From Hyphomicrobiales bacterium (GTDB lineage: Bacteria; Pseudomonadota; Alphaproteobacteria; Rhizobiales; Methyloligellaceae), in NCBI GenBank assembly GCA_021775595.1, contig JAJFHN010000004.1:1-64000 (forward strand): a stretch of 64,000 nucleotides of DNA, read 5' to 3'. Shown here one piece after another: positions 28,359-38,244 of this stretch (its first letter is position 1; the number at the start of each line of letters is the position of its first letter). The translations under genes were made by a program, and so were the position numbers. The notes under the pieces were generated by a model. The model did no database searches, was not told the origin of the DNA, and saw only the letters and a list, made by a program, of their open reading frames with translations.

Positions 28359-28868
28359 TCAAGCCAGCGCCTTGATGTCATCGGTTGAAAGGTCGCCAGG
28401 TACGATGGTGATTGGAATCGGAAAGCTGCCGGCCACTTTACCCGCCGCAAGCGAGGCGACCAGCGGACCGGGTCCCGATGGATCTTTCGAAGCGCCCAGC
28501 ACCAAAATGGCAATGTCCTCATCTTCTTCGATCAGAGCGACGATTTCCTCGGCAATGCTGCCTTCGCGGATAATTTGCTCGGGCTCAAGATTGTCATGGC
28601 CCAGCGCCTTGAGCTTGCGGCCGAACAGGCGGAACACGGCGCGGGCTTTGTTCGTACCCTCCTCGCGGGCAATTTCTTCCACGCCCAACCAGTGCTGGAA
28701 CTCGCCCGGTTGAATGACGAACAAAAGCGCGAGCGCGCCGCCCTTTGTGTGTTCGGCCCGGCTGGCGGCAAATTCGAGTGCGATATCGCATTCCGGAGTC
28801 TCGTCGACGACGACGAGAAATTTCCGTTTGTGCCCTTTTTCAAAGACTTTGCGTGTCTTGCGAACCAT
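28359..28868 (-). CDS. Universal stress protein family (UspA fold)
   Basis: A 169-aa single-domain Usp: KRKFLVVVDETPECDIALEFA at the N-terminal strand (about 14-34) and the C-terminal LVLGASKDPSGPGPLVASLAAGKVAGSFPIPITIVPG (about 121-157). The canonical ATP-binding GxxGxxG-S/T pattern is altered (GASKDPSGPG), so nucleotide binding is uncertain. It lies between trpS and nfu in the same direction; this linkage to murJ-trpS is common in Hyphomicrobiales. Function beyond a stress-related role is unknown. Confidence 0.85.
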   Translation of the reverse strand: MVRKTRKVFEKGHKRKFLVVVDETPECDIALEFAASRAEHTKGGALALLFVIQPGEFQHWLGVEEIAREEGTNKARAVFRLFGRKLKALGHDNLEPEQIIREGSIAEEIVALIEEDEDIAILVLGASKDPSGPGPLVASLAAGKVAGSFPIPITIVPGDLSTDDIKALA

Positions 28869-28918
28869 AGACGAATGCTGCCATTCCTTGTTGCCGACAG
28901 CAACCGGTTAGACGCCGC

Positions 28919-29956
28919 TCAACTCTGGATGAATCCGATAATGTCTTTGGCGCCGTGCAGAATTGGCGCCGCCAGCTCGCGCGCCCGGCCAGCTCCATCC
29001 GCCAGAACCTGATCGATGAATGCCGGGTCATCCATCAGCCGCGTCATTTCCGCGCCAACCGGCGCCAGCGAGGCCACAGCGAGCTCCGTCAGACGCTCTT
29101 TGAATTGCGAAAACTGCTGCCCGCCAACCTCGGTGAGCACTTCATCGCCCGATTTGCCAGCCAAAGCGGCATATATCCCCACCAAGTTTTGCGCCTCCGG
29201 TCGGCCCTCGAAACCCGCCGCCTCGTGCGGCAACGGCTCGGGATCGGTTTTCGCCTTGCGGATCTTCTTGGCGATGGTGTCTCCGTCATCGCTCAAATTG
29301 ATGCGCGAGAGATCGGAGGGATCCGATTTGCTCATCTTGTTCGTCCCATCGCGCAGCGACATGACGCGCGCCGCCGGTCCCGTAATGAGCGGTTCAGGCA
29401 ACGGAAAATACTGGTCGCCAAATCCTTTTTCGGCGATGGCGGTTGCGAAATCGGTGTTGAATTTTTGTGCGATGTCGCGCGAGAGCTCCAGATGCTGCTT
29501 CTGGTCTTCGCCGACCGGCACATGGGTCGCCTGATAAAGCAGAATATCGGCCGCCATCAGATTGGGATAGGTGAACAGGCCCACGGAGGCGTTTTCACGA
29601 TGCTTGCCGGCCTTCTCCTTGAACTGGGTCATCCGATTGAGCCAGCCCATGCGTGCGACGCAATTGAAAATCCACGCAAGCTCCGCGTGACCTGAGACCT
29701 GGCTCTGGTTGAAGACGATGTGGCTCTTTGCATCGATGCCGGCCGCGATGAAGGCCGCCGTTACCTCACGGGTGTTGTGCGCCAACGCCTGCGGGTCCTG
29801 CCAAACGGTGACGGCGTGCATATCGACAACGCAATAAATGCAGTCGAATTTATCCTGCAAGGCGACGAAATTGGTGATCGCGCCCAGATAGTTGCCCAAA
29901 TGCAGATTGCCCGTGGGCTGAACGCCCGAAAAAACGCGCATCGGAAAGTCGGTCAT
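28919..29956 (-). CDS. trpS: Tryptophanyl-tRNA synthetase
   Basis: Class Ic aminoacyl-tRNA synthetase charging tRNA-Trp. From the ATG at 29956 ([15 protein letters not shown] upstream) it is 345 aa, normal for bacterial TrpS. The HIGH-type motif is GNLHLGNY (16-23) and the KMSKS motif is intact ([10 protein letters not shown]). ATG at residue 6 is an alternative start. It follows murJ by 64 nt. Confidence 0.96.
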   Translation of the reverse strand: MTDFPMRVFSGVQPTGNLHLGNYLGAITNFVALQDKFDCIYCVVDMHAVTVWQDPQALAHNTREVTAAFIAAGIDAKSHIVFNQSQVSGHAELAWIFNCVARMGWLNRMTQFKEKAGKHRENASVGLFTYPNLMAADILLYQATHVPVGEDQKQHLELSRDIAQKFNTDFATAIAEKGFGDQYFPLPEPLITGPAARVMSLRDGTNKMSKSDPSDLSRINLSDDGDTIAKKIRKAKTDPEPLPHEAAGFEGRPEAQNLVGIYAALAGKSGDEVLTEVGGQQFSQFKERLTELAVASLAPVGAEMTRLMDDPAFIDQVLADGAGRARELAAPILHGAKDIIGFIQS

Positions 29957-30020
29957 ATCCCTGTCCCTCGAATCGCACGGGTTATGGCGTCTGCGACCAA
30001 ACCAAGCAAGCCCCACGCCG

Positions 30021-31580
30021 CTATTGCCGCCTCAGGCCTTTCAACAGCGCCGGTAGGTTCGCGGCACCGGTCAGTTGGCAGGCCAAGGCGTAGACCAGCA
30101 GCCCGCCCGCCACCAGAACGCCGAGCGCCGCCATTTGCACCAGCAACCCGTTCTCGGGCCCAAACCAGTCGGAAAGTCCAGTGGCCGCGAGCCACAAGTA
30201 TGCGCCCATAATCACGCATGAAAGCAGAATGGGTCCCGCCAGAGCGCGCAGCCGGTCATCCAGTTTGAAGCCGCCGCGCCGCGAGAGCGAAACGGCCAGC
30301 AGGGCGGCGTTGGTCCAACCCGCCAGAGATGTCGCCACGGCGATGCCGACATGGCCGATCAAAAAGAACAATGACAGCGAGCCCACGATGTTCACGATCA
30401 CGCTTATGCCGGCAAAAATCATCGGCGTGCGCGTGTCTTCGCGGGCAAAAAACGCCGGCGAGAGAACCTTGATCACCACAAAAGCTGGAAGCCCTACGGC
30501 AAACGCCATCAGCGCCGCTGCGGTGGCGGGCGTATCACTTGCCGCAAAGGCGCCGCGTTCGAACAAAACTTGAATGATCGGGACGGGCACCACGATCAGT
30601 GCTATTGCCGCCGGCAATGTCAGCAGGCTTGAAAACTCGAGCGAGCGGTTCAGGCTGGACATCGCGCCGTCGCCGTCGTCTGCCCGCAATTGCTTGGAGA
30701 GTTCGGGCAGCAAAACCACGCCGATGGCGATGCCGACAATTCCAAGCGGCAGCTGATAGATGCGATCCGCGTAATAGAGCCAAGAGACGGCGCTGTCCTG
30801 AAGCGACGCGATGATCGTTCCGATCACGATGTTGACTTGCGTGATACCGCCGGCGATGACGCCCGGAATTCCCAGCCGGATCAGCCTGCGCATGTCCGCA
30901 TTGATCTTGGGCATCCTCAATCTGAGGCCAAATCCCACGCGCCATGCCCAAAAGCCAAGCACCGCAAGCTGAAGCAGACCGGCCACGGCGACACCCCACG
31001 TGATGGCAACGCCGGCGCGCGGCGTGTCGCCCCAGCCCGCCATTGCGACGCCGGTGAGCACGCCAATCAGCACAACATTGAGCAGCGTAGGCGCCGCAGC
31101 CGCGACCGCGAAGCGGCCCAGTGCGTTGAGCAATCCCGACAACAGGGCGACGAGCGACACGAACAGCAGGTAGGGAAAAGCGATGCGCGTGAGCAGCACG
31201 GCGAGATCGAATTTGTCTGGCGAAGCGGCAAAGCCCGGAGCGATCAAGTACATCAGCCATGGCATCGAAATCTCGGCCAACGCCGTGGTGACCAGAAGCG
31301 CCGCCAGCAGCATGGCGAGCGCCTGCTCGGCAAATTCGCGCGCCGACGCATCGCCCTTGCCGTCGAGCCGCTTGGCGAAGAGGGGCACGAACGCGGCGTT
31401 GAAGGCGCCTTCTGCAAACAGCCGGCGAAACAGGTTGGGGAAGCGGAAGGCGACGAAATATGCGTCCGCTATCGCCCCGGTACCAAGCACCGCCGCGATC
31501 AGAATATCGCGGACGAAGCCGAGCACGCGGCTCACCATTGTCATGCCACCGACAGTGAGGAAGGAGCGGTAAAGCTTCAT
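30021..31580 (-). CDS. murJ: Lipid II flippase MurJ
   Basis: Polytopic inner-membrane MOP-superfamily protein translocating lipid II for peptidoglycan synthesis. The 519-aa protein opens with [28 protein letters not shown], the MurJ N-terminal signature containing the essential Arg residues, and has about 14 hydrophobic segments, including [24 protein letters not shown] and [25 protein letters not shown]. The glnD-rhomboid-murJ-trpS order resembles that of other Hyphomicrobiales. Confidence 0.95.
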   Translation of the reverse strand: MKLYRSFLTVGGMTMVSRVLGFVRDILIAAVLGTGAIADAYFVAFRFPNLFRRLFAEGAFNAAFVPLFAKRLDGKGDASAREFAEQALAMLLAALLVTTALAEISMPWLMYLIAPGFAASPDKFDLAVLLTRIAFPYLLFVSLVALLSGLLNALGRFAVAAAAPTLLNVVLIGVLTGVAMAGWGDTPRAGVAITWGVAVAGLLQLAVLGFWAWRVGFGLRLRMPKINADMRRLIRLGIPGVIAGGITQVNIVIGTIIASLQDSAVSWLYYADRIYQLPLGIVGIAIGVVLLPELSKQLRADDGDGAMSSLNRSLEFSSLLTLPAAIALIVVPVPIIQVLFERGAFAASDTPATAAALMAFAVGLPAFVVIKVLSPAFFAREDTRTPMIFAGISVIVNIVGSLSLFFLIGHVGIAVATSLAGWTNAALLAVSLSRRGGFKLDDRLRALAGPILLSCVIMGAYLWLAATGLSDWFGPENGLLVQMAALGVLVAGGLLVYALACQLTGAANLPALLKGLRRQ

Positions 31581-31638
31581 GACGCCGGATTAGATGAGGT
31601 TGGCCTCAAGAACAAGCGCCCTTGTGAACGCAGCCGTC

Positions 31639-32346
31639 TCAGAGGTCGCCGGTCGGTTCTGGCTCGAGCCGTGCTGGCGCCAACAGCCAAAGCAAGATGA
31701 TGCCTGAGAAAAAGCCGCCCAAATGCGCCCACCAGGCAACGCCGCCGCCCAATTCCGGAGCATAGAGTTCAAGCCAGCCCTGCATGATCTGCATCAGGAA
31801 CCAAAAAATGGCGAAGAACACCGCTGGAATTTCGACAAACAGCGGAATGATGCAAAACAGCGGAACCAGCACTGTGAGCCGAGCGGCGGGATAGGTGAAG
31901 GCATAGGCCGAAATCACGCCAGCGACCGCGCCCGATGCGCCCACGACGGGAACAGCAGATTGGGGATAGAGCATTGTGTGTGCGATCGAGGCGGCAAGCC
32001 CGCAAAGCAAGAAAAAGACGACAAAGCGCACATGACCCAGCCGGTCTTCCATCGCGCATCCAAAAATCCACAACGTCCACATATTGAGAATGAAGTGGAA
32101 CCAACCGCTGTGCAGAAACATACATGTCAGAAATGATTTGTAGTCGCCCGCGTCCAGGCCCATGCCCGATGACCAGCGTGGATCGAAATGCCGCGCCGGG
32201 ATCAGCGCGTATTCGGCAAGCAGCGCACGCATTTCAATCGGCCCAAGCGTCTGCTCGTAAAGGAACACGGCCGAATTGAGCGCAATGATGGCCAACACCA
32301 CCACCGGCGCCGTCTTGCAGAATACCGAGTCACGCAGCGGGAACAT
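31639..32346 (-). CDS. Rhomboid-family intramembrane serine protease
   Basis: A 235-aa membrane protein with six or more hydrophobic segments. The rhomboid features are complete: HFILNMW (His84, Asn88) for the oxyanion region, catalytic Ser138 in VGASGAVAG and catalytic His208 in WWAHLGGF. Substrates are unknown. It lies between glnD (81-nt gap) and murJ (58-nt gap) on the same strand. Active residues are all present, so it is unlikely to be an inactive rhomboid. Confidence 0.9.
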   Translation of the reverse strand: MFPLRDSVFCKTAPVVVLAIIALNSAVFLYEQTLGPIEMRALLAEYALIPARHFDPRWSSGMGLDAGDYKSFLTCMFLHSGWFHFILNMWTLWIFGCAMEDRLGHVRFVVFFLLCGLAASIAHTMLYPQSAVPVVGASGAVAGVISAYAFTYPAARLTVLVPLFCIIPLFVEIPAVFFAIFWFLMQIMQGWLELYAPELGGGVAWWAHLGGFFSGIILLWLLAPARLEPEPTGDL

Positions 32347-32426
32347 GCCTCTGCCCAGTCCTGTTGAGGCCAGACCGCGCCACGATCACGGGCGACCTTG
32401 AAGTTCAACGCATCCTGACCCGCCGC

Positions 32427-35219
32427 TCACGCGGTGGCCAGAGCTTCTGTGTCCTTGTCCTCGATCTTGGCGGCAAGGATCTGTGTCAGGTGACGGCGGA
32501 TGACCTTTGCCCGCCCGTCATCCGTGATCTTTTTGCCGATCAGATCGGTCACATAGAACACATCGACCACCTTTTCGCCGAAAGTCGCGATTTGTGCCGA
32601 TGCGATGTTGAGTTTCAGATCCGACATCTCGCGCGTCAGCTCAAACAGCAAGCCCGGCCTGTCGAGTCCATTGACCTCGATAACCGTCAATTCATCCGAC
32701 AGCGTGTTGTCGATGATGACCTGCGGTTCGACCGTAAAGGCCCGCAGGCGCCGCTTGGCCGGACGCTTTTGAGCCTCAAGCCCGTCGAGGTAAATTTCGC
32801 CCTCCAATAATTTTTCGATCGACTGGGCAATGCGCGTGCCCCGTCTCACCTCATCGTCCGTGCGTTCGAACTCACGCTGTAAGTTGACGGTGTCGAGCGC
32901 CATACCATCGCGGGTGGTGGACAATTGCGCGCTCACGATGTTGGCGCCCGCTTGCGCGCACGACCCGGCAATCATGCTGATTAGGCGCGGATGGCCGGGC
33001 GCAAAGACGACAAGTTCGGTCACGTCCTTGACTGCATCGCTCGTCACATTTGTTGTGAACGTGCGTTTTTCATCTTCGGCCACCGCGATCAAGCGCGCGT
33101 GCTCGGCTTGCGTTTGGGCCTCTGTCCGCAGCCAGTAAGACGGATATTGGCGCGCGATGAAGCGGTCGATCTGGGCCTTCGGCCAGTCGGCCAGCGCGGC
33201 CCGCAACTCTTCTTCGGCCTGGCGCACGCGTTCGGTTCGGCTGAGCGCCGTGACGCCGCCAGCAAGCAGCGGCTCGGTCTCGTAATACAGCGTGTTCAGC
33301 AGCTGTCTCTTCCAACCGTTCCACACCCCCGGTCCCACCGCGCGAATATCCGTGACCGTAAGGATCATGAGCAATTTGAGCCGCTCGCGGCTCTGCACGA
33401 TCTCCGCGAAGTCCGCGATCGTTTTTGGATCGTTCAGATCGCGGCTTTGAGCAAACAAGCTCATCGCCAAATGGAATTCGATCAGCCAAGCAACGGTTTC
33501 GGTCTCTGCGCTTGAGAGACCCAGCCGCGGACACAGCTTACGCGCGATGCGGGCGCCCGCGATCGAATGATCCTCATCGCGCCCCTTGGCGATATCGTGC
33601 AACAGCATGGCCACATACAGCGCCCGGCGATTTTCAATGGTCTTGATGACCTCACTCGCCAACGGCGCATCTTCTTGCGTTTTGCCGCTTTCGATATCGG
33701 TCAGAATTCCGATCGAGCGGATCAAATGCTCATCGACCGTGTAGTGGTGATACATGTTGAATTGCATCATCGAAACGACGCGCCCGAATGATGGAATGAA
33801 GCGCCCCAAGACCCCCGCCTCGTTCATTTTGCGCAGCGTGTACTCCGGATTGCTAGAGCCCGTCAGCAGATCGAGAAACAGGCGGTTGGCCTCCTTGTCG
33901 CGGCGCAACTTGTTGTCGATCAATTTCAACGAGCCGCGCACCAGACGGAAGGCGTCTGGGTGGAAGGCCACATTGTTCCGGTCCGCCAGCCAAAACAACC
34001 GAATGAGATTGACCGGATCGATTTTGAAAACATCGTCTCGCGCCACATTGATGCGTCCGGTGTCGATCCGGAAGTCGCTGGTCTTGCGCAATCGCGAGCG
34101 CTTGCGCCAATTGGACGGCGCCAGCAGCTCATTGAGCGACGGCACTTTTTTCAGCTGCTTGACCTCGAGCGCCGAACACACGATGCGCGTCAGATCGCCG
34201 ACATCTTTGGCGACCAGAAAATAGTGTTTCATGAAGCGTTCGACGGCGCGCAGGCCCGCGTGGTCACGATAGTCAAGCCGCTCGGCCAATAGCGGTTGAA
34301 CGTCAAACGACAAGCGCTCTTCGGCCCGGCCGGTCACAAAGTGCAGATGACAGCGCACGGTCCACAGGAAATCTTCGCACCTTTTGAACGTGCGCTGTTC
34401 GGCCTTTGAGAAAATGCCGAGCTCGACGAAGTTCTCAACCTGCTCCTGGGGATGCAGATAGCGTGTCAGCCAATGCAGCGTATGCAAATCGCGCAAGCCG
34501 CCCTTGCCGTCTTTGACGTTGGGCTCGACCAAATAACGCGATGCGCCCTGATGGGCGTGGCGCTGGTTGCGCTCGGCCAGCTTGGCCTCGATGAATTCGC
34601 GCCCACTGCCTTTGACCACATCTTTTAAAAAGCGCTCCTCCAATGAGCCAAACAGCTCGCCATCGCCCCAGATGAGCCTGGCATCGAGCAGCGATGTGCG
34701 GATTGTCATGTCCGATTGCGAGAGCCGCATGCATTGATCGATGCTGCGGGTGGCATGCCCCACCTTGAAGCCCAAGTCCCACAGCAAATAGAGCATGTAT
34801 TCGACCACGCTCTCGCCCCAAGCGGTTTGCTTGTAGGGCAACAAAAACAGCAGATCGATATCTGATCCCGGAGCCAGCAGGCCGCGGCCATAGCCACCGG
34901 TGGCGACAATTGCCATGTGCTCCGCCGCCGATGGATTTGTCGCGCGATAGACGTGATGAACGGTGAAATCGTAGATCACCCGGATCAACTCGTCTTGAAA
35001 CAGCGACAGGCCCTTGGCGCAGCGTCGGCCATTTCCGTCTGATTCAAGTTGTTTTTGCGCCGCCGCACGCGAGTCGGCGACGAGCGCCTTCAAGCGCTCA
35101 AGCAGCCTCGAGCGCAATTCGCTCTCGCGACCGGACAACTCGCGCCAGAGCTCCGTCAACTCGTCGCGCACCGCCGACGGGTCGAAATATGGCGCGCGCG
35201 GACTTAAGTTTTGGTCCAT
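32427..35219 (-). CDS. glnD: Bifunctional PII uridylyltransferase/uridylyl-removing enzyme GlnD
   Basis: Nitrogen sensor that uridylylates PII proteins when glutamine is low and removes UMP when it is high. The 930-aa protein has the nucleotidyltransferase motif GGYGRGLLAPGSDIDLLFL (about 112-130), a GlnD linker domain, an HD hydrolase domain (HYTVDEHLIRSIG ... LLHDIAKGRDEDHS) and two C-terminal ACT domains (about 720-800 and 835-915) that bind glutamine. All modules are complete. Upstream neighbour is mutS, 51 nt away. Confidence 0.96.
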   Translation of the reverse strand: MDQNLSPRAPYFDPSAVRDELTELWRELSGRESELRSRLLERLKALVADSRAAAQKQLESDGNGRRCAKGLSLFQDELIRVIYDFTVHHVYRATNPSAAEHMAIVATGGYGRGLLAPGSDIDLLFLLPYKQTAWGESVVEYMLYLLWDLGFKVGHATRSIDQCMRLSQSDMTIRTSLLDARLIWGDGELFGSLEERFLKDVVKGSGREFIEAKLAERNQRHAHQGASRYLVEPNVKDGKGGLRDLHTLHWLTRYLHPQEQVENFVELGIFSKAEQRTFKRCEDFLWTVRCHLHFVTGRAEERLSFDVQPLLAERLDYRDHAGLRAVERFMKHYFLVAKDVGDLTRIVCSALEVKQLKKVPSLNELLAPSNWRKRSRLRKTSDFRIDTGRINVARDDVFKIDPVNLIRLFWLADRNNVAFHPDAFRLVRGSLKLIDNKLRRDKEANRLFLDLLTGSSNPEYTLRKMNEAGVLGRFIPSFGRVVSMMQFNMYHHYTVDEHLIRSIGILTDIESGKTQEDAPLASEVIKTIENRRALYVAMLLHDIAKGRDEDHSIAGARIARKLCPRLGLSSAETETVAWLIEFHLAMSLFAQSRDLNDPKTIADFAEIVQSRERLKLLMILTVTDIRAVGPGVWNGWKRQLLNTLYYETEPLLAGGVTALSRTERVRQAEEELRAALADWPKAQIDRFIARQYPSYWLRTEAQTQAEHARLIAVAEDEKRTFTTNVTSDAVKDVTELVVFAPGHPRLISMIAGSCAQAGANIVSAQLSTTRDGMALDTVNLQREFERTDDEVRRGTRIAQSIEKLLEGEIYLDGLEAQKRPAKRRLRAFTVEPQVIIDNTLSDELTVIEVNGLDRPGLLFELTREMSDLKLNIASAQIATFGEKVVDVFYVTDLIGKKITDDGRAKVIRRHLTQILAAKIEDKDTEALATA

Positions 35220-35270
35220 TCCTGTTCAACTCGATCGATCAGCCACGGCGCCCTTGTAGCACAGCTTGGC

Positions 35271-38027
35271 CTAGTCGCGATCACCCGCTGGCGCCATCAT
35301 CGCCTTCAATCGATACAAGAATTCGAGCGCCTCGCGCGGCGTCATGTCGTCGGGGGCCATCGCGTTGAGCGCCGTTTCAACCCCCGAGGGGGCATCGGAA
35401 GCCGCTGGCGGATCAGCGGCCGCGTGAAACAGCGGAAGTTCGTCGGCCAAGTCTTGGGCGGACCGCGTTTGGTCTTGTTCCAAGGCTGCCAGAACCTGGC
35501 GCGCCCTGCCAACCGCCGCATCCGGCAGTCCGGCGAGCTTGGCCACCTGAATGCCGTAGGACCGGTCGGCTGCGCCAGCCTTGACCTTGTGCAGGAAGAT
35601 GATCTCGTCCTGCCATTCCTTGACGTCGATCGTGGCATTTGCCGCATGAGCCAATTTTTGAGCAAGCCCGGTCAGCTCGTGATAGTGCGTCGCAAACAGC
35701 GCACGCGAGCAATTGATGTCGTGCAGGTGTTCGGCGCACGCCCAAGCGATCGATAGACCGTCATAGGTCGCGGTCCCGCGCCCGATCTCATCAAGCACGA
35801 CGAGCGAACGCTCCCCCGCTTGGTTCAATATGCCGGCCGTCTCGACCATTTCGACCATGAATGTGGAACGGCCGCCGGCGATGTCATCGGCCGCCCCCAC
35901 CCGGCTGAACAGCCGGTCGACGACACCGATATGCGCGTCATTGGCAGGCACATAGGATCCCATTTGCGCCATCACCGCGATGAGCGCGTTTTGGCGCAGA
36001 AACGTCGATTTGCCGGCCATGTTGGGACCCGTGACGATCCACAACCGGCCCATCGGCCCCTCGCCGTGGGCGCCCGCGCGCCGGCCCGCGGCCGTTTCAA
36101 GGCATGCGTCGTTCTCGACGAACGGCCCGCCGTCGCCTTTGGCCAGCGCCTGCTCGACGATCGGGTGCCGGCCGGCCTCGATGCGGAACGCCAAGCTCGA
36201 ATCGACAAGCGGCCGGCAATAACGCTGCTCTTCCGCCAACTCGGCCAACGCGGCGTAATGATCGAGTTTGGCCAGCGCGGCCGCGACCTCGCTAAGTGAC
36301 CTGCCTTCCCCATCGGCGGCGTCCTTGAGCGCATTGAAGACCTCAAACTCGATCGCCAGCGCGCGTTCTGCTGCCGTGACGATTTTGGCCTCGGTTTGAG
36401 CCAGCTCTTCGGTGGTGAAACGAACTGCGCTGGCCAGCGTCTGGCGGTGAATATAGCTTTCGCTGAATGGTTCTTCGCGCAACCGATCAGCCGCGTTCAC
36501 CGACACTTCGACGAAATATCCCAGCACATTGTTGTGGCGCACCTTGAGCGACTTCAGCTCCGTCTCTTGCGCATACTTGGTTTGCAGCGCGCCCACGACC
36601 TTTCGGCTCTCATCGCGCAGCGTCAGGTTGTCATCGAGATCGGCGCGGTAGCCCCGGCGGACGAACCCGCCGTCGCGCCGCTGTATCGGCAGCTCGTCGC
36701 CAAGCGCGGATGTAAGCTCATCGCGCAAGCCCGCCGGGCTTTGCTGCAACCGGTCGGCCAACCGGGTAAGTTCATCCGGCAAGCCAAGATTCTTGGCGGC
36801 AATTGCCAAACGTTCGGCGCAACGCGCTGCCACGTGCAGGCCGTCGCGGACCGCACCCAGATCGCGCGGACCGCCGCGGGCCAGAACGAGACGCGCCATC
36901 GCCCGTGCAATGTCTGGCGCCGCACGCAAGTCTTCCCGCAGCCCACCCCGCAAGTCTGCTTCGGCGAGCAGAAACCCCAACGCGTCAAGCCGCGCGCCGA
37001 TTGCCTTTTCGTCGGTCAACGGACTGGAGAGCCGCGCGGCGAGTTCCCGCGCGCCGGCGCCCGTCACCGTTCGGTCGACCGCTTGCAGCAGGCTGCCGCG
37101 CCGTTCGCCGCGGGTCGATCTGTCTATCTCCAGATTGGCTCTGGTCGCCGCGTCGACCACCAGCACGCTCTGGGGGCCAGAACGTGTGGGCGCCCGGAGA
37201 TGGGGTTGGTGCCCAACTTGCGTGATTTCCACATAGGTGAGCAGGGCCGCAACCGCTGCCAATTCCGGCCGGCCAAAACCGCCAAAGCCTTGCAAGTCGG
37301 CCACGCCCAATTTCGACTTGAGCTGCGTCTCTCCCGCCAGACTGTCAAACGACCGCCGGGCGATTGGCGTGATCGCCGCACCCTGCCTCTCGATCAGCCC
37401 GGTCAGCGTCTTGTCGCTCAGATTGTCTTCGCCGATCAGGACTTCGCTCGGCCTCAGCCGCGCCAGTTCGCCCGCCAGATCTTCGCCGGCGAATTCTCCG
37501 ACAATAAATTCGCCAGTGGAAATGTCGAGCGAGGCGAGCGCAAAGCGATCGCCCGGTGTTTGGGTCGAGCTCGGCGCACGGAACAGCGCGGCAAGATAAT
37601 TGCTGCGCTTGGCCTCCAGCAAACTTTCCTCGGTGAGTGTGCCCGGCGTGACCAGGCGCACAACGTCGCGCCGGACAATCGCTTTCGCGCCGCGCTTCTT
37701 GGCTTGCGCCGGGTCCTCGGTTTGCTCGCAGACCGCCACGCGAAAGCCGCGGGCGATGAGACGCTGAAGATAGTCGTCGGCACGGCGCAGCGGTACGCCG
37801 CACATCGGGATGTCTTCGCCTTCGTGTTTGCCGCGCTTGGTGAGTTGGATGCCGAGGGCCTGGGAGGCGGCCACGGCATCCTCGAAGAACAGCTCGTAGA
37901 AGTCGCCCATATGGTAGAACAGCAAGCAGTCGGGGTGGGCCGCCTTGATCGCCAAATATTGCTGGATAACAGGTGTCGTGCCCTTGCCCGTACCCTTCGA
38001 TGTGCTGGTTTTTACCTGTTGGCCCAT
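35271..38027 (-). CDS. mutS: DNA mismatch repair protein MutS
   Basis: Recognises mismatches and small loops and recruits MutL. The 918-aa protein has the mismatch-binding Phe-x-Glu in FYHMGDFYELFFEDA (about 37-51; Phe-Tyr-Glu), connector, lever and clamp domains, and the ATPase domain with GPNMAGKSTFLRQNALI (Walker A), LVVLDEIGRGTATYDG (Walker B) and FATHYHEL. The C-terminal tail (EALEFLYRLKAM) is the tetramerisation-type end. The ATG at 38027 gives a normal N-terminus. It is divergent from maeB across 217 bp in which I see no confident promoter. Confidence 0.97.
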   Translation of the reverse strand: MGQQVKTSTSKGTGKGTTPVIQQYLAIKAAHPDCLLFYHMGDFYELFFEDAVAASQALGIQLTKRGKHEGEDIPMCGVPLRRADDYLQRLIARGFRVAVCEQTEDPAQAKKRGAKAIVRRDVVRLVTPGTLTEESLLEAKRSNYLAALFRAPSSTQTPGDRFALASLDISTGEFIVGEFAGEDLAGELARLRPSEVLIGEDNLSDKTLTGLIERQGAAITPIARRSFDSLAGETQLKSKLGVADLQGFGGFGRPELAAVAALLTYVEITQVGHQPHLRAPTRSGPQSVLVVDAATRANLEIDRSTRGERRGSLLQAVDRTVTGAGARELAARLSSPLTDEKAIGARLDALGFLLAEADLRGGLREDLRAAPDIARAMARLVLARGGPRDLGAVRDGLHVAARCAERLAIAAKNLGLPDELTRLADRLQQSPAGLRDELTSALGDELPIQRRDGGFVRRGYRADLDDNLTLRDESRKVVGALQTKYAQETELKSLKVRHNNVLGYFVEVSVNAADRLREEPFSESYIHRQTLASAVRFTTEELAQTEAKIVTAAERALAIEFEVFNALKDAADGEGRSLSEVAAALAKLDHYAALAELAEEQRYCRPLVDSSLAFRIEAGRHPIVEQALAKGDGGPFVENDACLETAAGRRAGAHGEGPMGRLWIVTGPNMAGKSTFLRQNALIAVMAQMGSYVPANDAHIGVVDRLFSRVGAADDIAGGRSTFMVEMVETAGILNQAGERSLVVLDEIGRGTATYDGLSIAWACAEHLHDINCSRALFATHYHELTGLAQKLAHAANATIDVKEWQDEIIFLHKVKAGAADRSYGIQVAKLAGLPDAAVGRARQVLAALEQDQTRSAQDLADELPLFHAAADPPAASDAPSGVETALNAMAPDDMTPREALEFLYRLKAMMAPAGDRD

Positions 38028-38244
38028 GAAAGGCTATGCCGCGCCTCGAATCCTTGCCACCCGCCAGACATAGCGCGGAGTCTTGGAGCCGTGAAGCCTT
38101 GGCTTCGCGTTATTAACGATAGAGTGCAATCGACGACCCGCGAAGGCGATTGTCCTGCCAGGATGCCGGTTCTATGGTGCCGCTGAGCCCGAGGGACACA
38201 GCACCCGGCGGCAACCAACTTCGACCAACGGTTTCTGACACGCA

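Noticed and set aside
36396-38186. 596-codon plus-strand open frame opposite mutS
   Set aside because: Antisense shadow of a long high-GC gene; no recognisable domain and no ribosome-binding site, while MutS is complete on the other strand.
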